Assembly (NCBI GenBank): GCA_016186525.1
Contig: JACPLM010000017.1
Location: 1 to 20,225 of the forward strand
Source of the DNA: Candidatus Nealsoniibacteriota bacterium
GTDB taxonomy: Bacteria; Patescibacteriota; Minisyncoccia; Minisyncoccales; MHMH01
DNA: 20,225 bases
Reading direction: 5' to 3'
Shown here: one piece after another, positions 6,728 to 11,410 of the stretch
Layout: each line of letters starts with the position of its first letter
Position numbering within the stretch: position 1 is the first letter of the stretch
Notes under the pieces: generated by a model
Seen by the model: only the letters and a program-made list of their open reading frames with translations
Databases searched by the model: none
What the model was told of the DNA's origin: nothing
Made by a program: the position numbers and the translations under genes

Positions 6728-7929
6728 AGTTTAACTATCAAGCAAGAACAAAAACCGGAGAGGTGCAGACGGGCTTCGTGGAGGCCTCTTCCCGCGAAGC
6801 GGCTTTGGATCTTTTGCAGAGAGCCCAGCTTTTCGTCACTATTTTGGAAGAAACTGGAGCAGGGCCGTTTTATGCGAAAAAGCTTAAGCTTTTCGGAGGC
6901 GTTTCCAAGAAAGATTTAGTGGCTTTTTCCCGCCAGCTATCTTTGATGTTCAAGTCCAGAATATCGCTGATTCAATCCTTAAGGACTTTAGCCGATCAAA
7001 CCAAAAACAAGGAATTCACGGAAAAAATTATATTAATTTCTGAAAATATCGAGGGCGGCGGCTCTCTTTCCCAATCTCTTGAGCGTTTCCCGAAAATTTT
7101 TTCTCCGTTTTTTGTTAATATGGTGAAATCCGGCGAGGCCTCGGGAACTCTTTCACAAAGTTTGGATTACTTGGCGGATCACTTGGAAAGAGAATACCAT
7201 CTTGCCTCTAAATTAAAGGGGGCGATGATTTACCCGGCTATGATAGTCGTGGTAGCTGTAGGAGTTGTGGCGATGATGATGCTTTTTGTCATTCCCAATC
7301 TGTCAAAAGTTTTATTGGAAACCGGCCAGGAATTGCCCTTAGTTACGAGAATCGTTATTGCCGGTTCTAATTTTTCAAGGCACAATTGGTGGATTTTTGC
7401 AATATTATTAACCGCATCGTTTATTTTTTTGCCTCGCTATTTAAGAACTCCGTCAGGCAAAGTTTTTAAAGACAACTTATTGCTGCGCATTCCGGTCATC
7501 GGCCAATTTTTAAGAATGATTTATGTTTCCCGTTTTGCTGAAAATCTTTCCACTTTGGTTGCTGGCGGTTTGCCGATTATCAGATCGCTTGAAATCACGG
7601 GCGAGGTGGTGGGAAACGCCGTCTACCAAGAAAGAATTGCAGAGCTTAGAGAGGAGGTGGGGCAGGGCAAGGGGATAAGCGGCGTTTTATCGCGGCATCC
7701 CAAGGAATTCCCGCCGCTTTTGACTCAAATGGTGGCCATCGGCGAAAAAACAGGCACCCTTGATAAAAGCTTGCTGGATGTGGTTACTTTTTTCCAAAAG
7801 GAGGTTGAGAGGTCGGTGGATAATATCTTGAGCTTGATAGAGCCGATTATGGTTATTTTTTTGGGGTTGGTGGTGGCTGGCCTCATGGGGTCCATCCTGC
7901 TGCCTTTATACAAAATGACGTCAATTTAA
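6724..7929 (+). CDS. pilC: PilC-like inner-membrane platform protein
   Basis: A 401-residue protein of the PilC/GspF family with two T2SSF repeats. The first contains VAFSRQLSLMFKSRISLIQS and GGSLSQSLERFPKIFSPFF. The second contains YVSRFAENLSTLVAGGLPI and EFPPLLTQMVAIGEKTGTLD. Three hydrophobic segments are visible (about 168-190, 222-238 and the C-terminal 370-395 ending LLPLYKM). PilC is the rotor or platform acted on by PilB and PilT, and the four-base overlap with pilT supports coupled expression. The length is typical. This is the last gene of the assembly block; a new promoter-like element follows 11 bases later. Confidence 0.93.
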   Translation: MKFNYQARTKTGEVQTGFVEASSREAALDLLQRAQLFVTILEETGAGPFYAKKLKLFGGVSKKDLVAFSRQLSLMFKSRISLIQSLRTLADQTKNKEFTEKIILISENIEGGGSLSQSLERFPKIFSPFFVNMVKSGEASGTLSQSLDYLADHLEREYHLASKLKGAMIYPAMIVVVAVGVVAMMMLFVIPNLSKVLLETGQELPLVTRIVIAGSNFSRHNWWIFAILLTASFIFLPRYLRTPSGKVFKDNLLLRIPVIGQFLRMIYVSRFAENLSTLVAGGLPIIRSLEITGEVVGNAVYQERIAELREEVGQGKGISGVLSRHPKEFPPLLTQMVAIGEKTGTLDKSLLDVVTFFQKEVERSVDNILSLIEPIMVIFLGLVVAGLMGSILLPLYKMTSI

Positions 7930-7940
7930 TCTCTTGCTAC

Positions 7941-7979
7941 TTTTCCACAGTGCTTGTTTGACAGAATTGTGGTACAATA
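7941..7979 (+). promoter_or_regulatory. promoter-like element before the pilin gene
   Basis: TTTTCCACA (7941-7949), then a 20-bp gap, then the extended -10 TGGTACAATA (7970-7979). This repeats the arrangement before pilM exactly. A TTGACA (7958-7963) lies only 9 bp before TACAAT and does not fit as its -35. Transcription from here would give a leader of about 70 nt before the pilin ATG. Confidence 0.5.
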
Positions 7980-8022
7980 CAAATAGTCCAAAATTTTCAA
8001 AAGGTCGAGAAATTGGATTAAT

Positions 8023-8040
8023 AATTAATAGCTATTAATT
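8023..8040. promoter_or_regulatory. 18-bp perfect palindrome upstream of pilin, operator candidate
   Basis: AATTAATAGCTATTAATT is a perfect palindrome. TATAAT (8044-8049) follows it and ends 8 bases before the ATG at 8058, so a second, leaderless promoter is possible. The palindrome could be a regulator site or simply AT-rich chance. Confidence 0.35.
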
Positions 8041-8057
8041 GTTTATAATTAAATCAT

Positions 8058-8540
8058 ATGTTACAGGTATTTACTAAGAAAAAAGGCTTCACCTTGATTG
8101 AGTTGCTGGTGGTTATCGCCATTATCGGAGTTTTGGCTTCAATTGTTTTGGTTTCCATGGGAGGAGCCAGGCAGTCAGCCAGGAATGCCACCAGAAAAGC
8201 TGATATGCGCCAGTTAGTTTCAGCGCAGGAGCTGTTCTACAATGCCAACGATCGTTTTTACACCTGTTCAGCCACTGTGGTGGGAGATTGCGGAACGAAA
8301 CCCAATCATTATCCCTCAGCTATTACCACTTTTATGGTGAACACCCCGCGCGATCCCGGGAGCAACACTTACAAGGGCCTTGATAATACAAGCAGTAATC
8401 AGGCATTTTGCTATTTTGTTGCTTTAGAAACTACCCCCGTCACATATTATGTGTCTTCTCATGCTGGGAATCTTACAAAAGCTACCGAACCATCAGCTTT
8501 AACTGGTACAGGAAACGGGTCTTGCGAGAATTCTCAGTAA
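8058..8540 (+). CDS. type IV prepilin, probable major pilin
   Basis: A 160-residue prepilin with a class III signal: KKKG followed by FTLIELLVVIAIIGVLASIV, cleavage after Gly10, Glu5 of the mature protein present. The N-terminal hydrophobic helix is followed by the polar segment ARNATRKADMRQLVSAQELFYN and a beta-rich C-terminal domain. Two cysteine pairs are plausible (TCSATVVGDC near residue 73-81, and Cys residues in AFCYF and GSCEN). It is the best major pilin candidate because it alone has its own promoter-like element and a terminator directly after it. That would allow higher expression than the assembly genes. Confidence 0.88.
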   Translation: MLQVFTKKKGFTLIELLVVIAIIGVLASIVLVSMGGARQSARNATRKADMRQLVSAQELFYNANDRFYTCSATVVGDCGTKPNHYPSAITTFMVNTPRDPGSNTYKGLDNTSSNQAFCYFVALETTPVTYYVSSHAGNLTKATEPSALTGTGNGSCENSQ

Positions 8541-8560
8541 TCACATTAGTTTGCTGCTAT

Positions 8561-8588
8561 AAACTCCCTCCCGCAAGGGGGGAGTTTT
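8561..8588 (+). terminator. intrinsic terminator after pilin
   Basis: AAACTCCC-T-CCC pairs with GGGGGGAGTTT around a GCAA tetraloop with one bulged T, followed by TTTT. It ends the pilin transcript 20 bases after the stop. The short T tract suggests partial read-through is possible. Confidence 0.65.
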
Positions 8589-8607
8589 AGGTTGAGCGTG
8601 CGATTTA

Positions 8608-8616
8608 TGCTAAAAT
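8608..8616 (+). promoter_or_regulatory. extended -10 for the prepilin peptidase/minor pilin operon
   Basis: TGC-TAAAAT (8608-8616) ends 6 bases before the ATG at 8623. Transcription would start at or beside the start codon, giving a leaderless mRNA. No convincing -35 is seen. Confidence 0.45.
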
Positions 8617-8622
8617 ATTGTA

Positions 8623-9393
8623 ATGGCCATCATTATTTTTATATTTGGGCTTATTGTCGGTTCTTTTCTGAATTGCGTAATTTATAGGATGGAAACAGGC
8701 GGGAGTTTTTTGAAGGGCCGGTCTTTTTGCCCCCATTGCAAGCATAAATTGGGATTTTGGGATTTAATGCCTGTTTTGAGTTTTATTTGGCTGCGTGGCA
8801 GATGCCGCTACTGCCAAAAGCCAATTTCTATCCAGTATCCATTGGTTGAGATAGCTACCGGAATTATTTTTTTGTTAATTTTCAATTTTCAATTTTCAAT
8901 TTCCAATGAATTTCCAATTTCCAATTTTCAAAACTTATTGGCTATTGGCTATTGGCTATTGATTATTGGTTCGCTTATTGTTATTTTCGTTTACGACTTG
9001 AAGCATTATATTATTCCCGACAAAGTGATATACCCCGCCATTGCGATAGCGGGAATTTTCAATTTTCAATTTTCAATTTTCATATCCGCGTTTGGGGCCG
9101 CAATTTTTTTCCTAACGATCGTTCTTATTTCCAGAGGCAAATGGATGGGGGTGGGGGATATAAAACTCGCTTTTTTGATGGGCTTGCTTTTAGGATACCC
9201 CGATATATTGGTCGCTTTATTCTTGGCTTTTTTAATCGGTGCTATAATGGGATTAGGGCTGATAATTTTGGGCAAAAAGACGATAAAATCAGAGGTTCCT
9301 TTCGGCCCTTTCCTTGTTGTTGGAACATTTATTGCTTTATTTTGGGGCAAAGAAATAATAAATTGGTATGTCCAAAGCTTTCACATTAATTGA
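8623..9393 (+). CDS. pilD: prepilin peptidase/N-methyltransferase
   Basis: A 256-residue polytopic aspartyl protease of the PilD/GspO family. It removes the leader peptide of prepilins and methylates the new N-terminus. The N-terminal methylase-type domain has the zinc motif Cys36/Cys39 and Cys61/Cys64 (CPHC, CRYC). Catalytic aspartates are Asp125 (VYDLKH) and Asp179 in GVGDIKL. Several membrane helices follow. Two stretches encoded by TTTTCAATT-type repeats appear in frame (residues about 86-104 and 145-153, reading FNFQFSIS-like). The second directly follows the hairpin CCCGC/GCGGG (9034-9053). The downstream pseudopilin overlaps its end by 26 bases. Confidence 0.92.
   Translation: MAIIIFIFGLIVGSFLNCVIYRMETGGSFLKGRSFCPHCKHKLGFWDLMPVLSFIWLRGRCRYCQKPISIQYPLVEIATGIIFLLIFNFQFSISNEFPISNFQNLLAIGYWLLIIGSLIVIFVYDLKHYIIPDKVIYPAIAIAGIFNFQFSIFISAFGAAIFFLTIVLISRGKWMGVGDIKLAFLMGLLLGYPDILVALFLAFLIGAIMGLGLIILGKKTIKSEVPFGPFLVVGTFIALFWGKEIINWYVQSFHIN
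8877..8935 (+). repeat. TTTTCAATT/TTTCCAATT repeat inside pilD
   Basis: Tandem TTTTCAATT units followed by TTTCCAAT variants, reading in frame as FNFQFSISNEFPISNFQ within a membrane or loop region. The same family occurs between genes at 2031-2070 and 3416-3535. Confidence 0.7.
9055..9081 (+). repeat. second TTTTCAAT repeat inside pilD
   Basis: Three consecutive TTTTCAA units (starting 9057) follow the hairpin CCCGC-N10-GCGGG (9034-9053). They encode IFNFQFSIF in frame. Confidence 0.65.
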
Positions 9394-9877
9394 ATTGCTG
9401 GTGGTTTTAGCCATTATAACCGTACTAACAGCCATAACTGTCCCTAATTACAGGGGAGGCGATAAGCAGCTGGCTCTTCAAAGATCGGCCTCTAAGCTGG
9501 CCCAGGACTTAAGGAGAGCACAGGAGATGTCAATGTCAGCCAAAGAGGTTTCAGGAGCTATCCCTTACGGATTTGGCATATATTTTAACAGCGCTTCGCC
9601 GAATAACTATATTATTTTTGCGGATTTGGATAATAGCCACCATCGAAATGCCGGAGATGCTGATTTGGAAACGATTGCGTTGGAACTTAATATAAGAATA
9701 TCGGCTCTGTCTCCGGTTAGCAGTTTTAGCATTCTTTTTGCTCCTCCAGATCCTACGGTTTGGATAAACCGCCTTTCTTCCGGGGTTACAGCGGCAATTA
9801 CTTTGGGCATAATAGGAGACGCCATTAGCAATCAAATTATTTCAGCCAACAATGCCGGTCTTATTGCCATTGAGTAA
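9368..9877 (+). CDS. GspH/FimT-like pseudopilin with Ala at -1
   Basis: A 169-residue pseudopilin: a short leader MSKA, then FTLIELLVVLAIITVLTAITVP with Glu5 present, an LQRSASKLAQDLRRAQEMSMSA helix, and a beta-rich C-terminal domain. The length and the SKLAQDLRRAQEMS motif resemble GspH/FimT. The residue before the cleavage site is Ala rather than the nearly invariant Gly, so processing may be slow or absent. It overlaps pilD by 26 bases at its start and the next pilin gene by 26 bases at its end. It is probably a minor, tip or priming pilin. Confidence 0.82.
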   Translation: MSKAFTLIELLVVLAIITVLTAITVPNYRGGDKQLALQRSASKLAQDLRRAQEMSMSAKEVSGAIPYGFGIYFNSASPNNYIIFADLDNSHHRNAGDADLETIALELNIRISALSPVSSFSILFAPPDPTVWINRLSSGVTAAITLGIIGDAISNQIISANNAGLIAIE

Positions 9878-10271
9878 AAATAGCAGAGGATTCACCTTGA
9901 TTGAGGTTGCAATAGCTACTTTCATGCTCACTGTCGGGGTGCTGGGGTCTTTTTCTTTAGTCCAAAGAGTTACTACTTTTACTTTAAGTATTTCTTCCCA
10001 ATTGGAAGCTTTGTATTTAGCCCAAGAAGGCATTGAGAATATCAGGAATACCAGAGATGCCAATTGGCTGGAGCAAAGAACTGTTCCTGCCACAAATTGG
10101 GCTGAAGGAATTTCAACAACGGGATGGGAGCCAGTTGGCAAATTCCAAAGAAAAATTACTATTCAAAACCCACAGATAGACAAAATAATAGTTTCGGTTG
10201 AGATTCAATGGCCGGAAGGCGGAGGAACCCGCCAGCTGAAAGCCGAAACCGAATTATATGATTGGCGTTAG
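9852..10271 (+). CDS. PilV/GspI-like minor pilin
   Basis: A 139-residue minor pilin with leader MPVLLPLSKNSRG, cleavage after Gly13, then FTLIEVAIATFMLTVGVLGSF with Glu5. The motif ALYLAQEGIENIRNTRD after the helix is typical of PilV/GspI-like proteins. The C-terminal part is beta-rich (KFQRKITIQNPQIDKIIVSVEIQWPEGG). It overlaps the preceding pseudopilin gene and is followed 3 bases later by the PilW-like gene. Together these minor pilins likely form the initiation or tip complex. Confidence 0.82.
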   Translation: MPVLLPLSKNSRGFTLIEVAIATFMLTVGVLGSFSLVQRVTTFTLSISSQLEALYLAQEGIENIRNTRDANWLEQRTVPATNWAEGISTTGWEPVGKFQRKITIQNPQIDKIIVSVEIQWPEGGGTRQLKAETELYDWR

Positions 10272-10274
10272 AAT

Positions 10275-10787
10275 ATGAAAAAAGACAGCGGCTTTACTTT
10301 AATAGAGTTAATGGTATCAGTATCGGTTTTTATTTTGGTGGTGTCGGCTGCTTCCGGGCTTTTTGCTTCCAGTTTGAGGCTTCAAAGAAGCGGCATCGCC
10401 AACCAGCAGTTATTGGACCAAACCTCTTATCTGGCAGAATATATGTCGCGGGCCGTAAGAATGGCCAGAAAGGATTTGAGCGGCGCCTGTACGGGCACAG
10501 TCAAATTAAATTACGCTTTCTCCGGCCAGTGTTTGAAATTCAGAAATTATAAAGACCAGTGCCAGCAGTTTTGTTTAGACGGCTCAAGGATAAAAGACGA
10601 GAATGGCGTATATTTAACCTCCAGCGATTTAAACGTTTCGTCTTTTACAGTTAATTTATCAGGCCAAAATCAGAATGACGATTTGCAGCCCAGAGCCGTA
10701 ATATCGCTTGATATCCAAGGCAAGGAAAATTCGAGAATAACAATTCAAACCGCCGTTTCCCAAAGAAACTTAGATGTTAGAAGATAA
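10275..10787 (+). CDS. PilW/GspJ-like minor pilin
   Basis: A 170-residue minor pilin: leader MKKDSG, cleavage after Gly6, then FTLIELMVSVSVFILVVSAASGLF with Glu5. The following LQRSGIANQQLLDQTSYLAEYMSRAVRMARKD segment is typical of PilW/GspJ. Four cysteines in the middle (SGACTG, GQCLKF, DQCQQFC) may form disulfides. Its TAA stop (10785-10787) directly abuts the left inverted repeat of the GIY-YIG cassette, so the insertion sits exactly at the gene boundary and leaves the protein whole. Confidence 0.82.
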   Translation: MKKDSGFTLIELMVSVSVFILVVSAASGLFASSLRLQRSGIANQQLLDQTSYLAEYMSRAVRMARKDLSGACTGTVKLNYAFSGQCLKFRNYKDQCQQFCLDGSRIKDENGVYLTSSDLNVSSFTVNLSGQNQNDDLQPRAVISLDIQGKENSRITIQTAVSQRNLDVRR

Positions 10788-11072
10788 CCCCCCACCACTT
10801 TATGTATTGCGTTTATTTAATCCAGAGTAAAAAAGATGGTAAGTTATATATTGGAGTAACTAATAATTTGAAAAGACGTCTTTTCGAGCATAACCAAGGA
10901 TTAAATAAGTCTACTAAATATCGAGCTCCATTTAGATTAGTATATTGTGAAATTTATATATCAGCAAAAGATGCTTTCATCCGAGAGAAAAAATTAAAAA
11001 AATTTAAAAATTCATATGTCGAACTTAAAAAAAGAATTAGTCATAGTCTCAATACCTAAAAGTGGTGGGGGG
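10788..11072 (+). mobile_element. 285-bp minimal element: inverted ends plus GIY-YIG nuclease gene
   Basis: CCCCCCACCACTTT (10788-10801) and AAAGTGGTGGGGGG (11059-11072) are perfect 14-bp inverted repeats. The left end touches the nuclease ATG (10802) and the right end begins on the last base of its TAA (11057-11059). Nothing but the gene lies between the ends. The cassette splits the minor pilin operon between the PilW-like and PilX-like genes. No target duplication can be recognised. The reading as a mobile element is inference from the structure and the foreign gene content. Confidence 0.7.
10802..11059 (+). CDS. small GIY-YIG endonuclease (YhbQ/UvrC N-terminal-like)
   Basis: An 85-residue single-domain nuclease. 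The GIY-YIG motif reads CVYLIQSKKDGKLYIGVTNN, giving the strand-hairpin-strand core, followed by the conserved Arg in LKRRLFEHNQG, the STKYRAPFRLVYCE segment with the conserved Glu, and the basic AFIREKKLKKFKNSYVELKKRI helix. The family includes stand-alone proteins abundant in CPR genomes; the cellular role of most is unknown. Flanking perfect inverted repeats suggest a homing-like or repeat-mobilising enzyme. It is unrelated to pilus function and is more AT-rich than its neighbours. Confidence 0.85.
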   Translation: MYCVYLIQSKKDGKLYIGVTNNLKRRLFEHNQGLNKSTKYRAPFRLVYCEIYISAKDAFIREKKLKKFKNSYVELKKRISHSLNT

Positions 11073-11408
11073 CAATCTGGCGTATCCCTATATTTGTCCG
11101 TGGTAATAATGACTATGCTATTAGCCATTGGCTTGGGCGTTTCCACTATATTTTTAGGCCAACTGGAAGTAGCGAGGAGCCAGGGATATTCTGTTATCGC
11201 TTTTTACGCGGCCGATGCCGGCATTGAAAGAATTTTAGTGAACAGGGCTAATCCATCCAGTATTTCCCAAACTCCTTTATCTAACGGGGCTACTTACGAG
11301 GTTTTTGTTACCATTACAGGAAGCGGAGGTTGCGCGGCTTCCAACTATTGCATAAAATCAATAGGGAAATACAAGGAAACCAACAGGGCTATTGAGATTA
11401 ACTATTAA
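11016..11408 (+). CDS. PilX-like minor pilin with start inside the GIY-YIG cassette
   Basis: A 130-residue protein with one N-terminal hydrophobic helix (SGVSLYLSVVIMTMLLAIGLGVSTIFLGQ) followed by ARSQGYSVIAFYAADAGIERILVNRAN, which resembles PilX-type minor pilins, and a short beta-rich tail with two cysteines. As in PilX, the canonical Glu5 of prepilins is absent. The only good start in frame is ATG 11016, inside the nuclease gene, so the first 15 or so residues (MSNLKKELVIVSIPK) and the next SGGG come from the inserted cassette and its right repeat. The original start was probably lost; later possible starts (11094 TTG, 11109 ATG) would cut into the helix. Confidence 0.7.
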   Translation: MSNLKKELVIVSIPKSGGGQSGVSLYLSVVIMTMLLAIGLGVSTIFLGQLEVARSQGYSVIAFYAADAGIERILVNRANPSSISQTPLSNGATYEVFVTITGSGGCAASNYCIKSIGKYKETNRAIEINY

Positions 11409-11410
11409 TT

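Noticed and set aside
7958..7978. TTGACA as the -35 for TACAAT before pilin
   Set aside because: The spacer is only 9 bp, far too short for a sigma70 promoter; the extended -10 is the better reading.
8952..9389. Long open frame in another phase within pilD
   Set aside because: It is a shadow of pilD, whose own frame has all the catalytic motifs; the alternative product resembles nothing.
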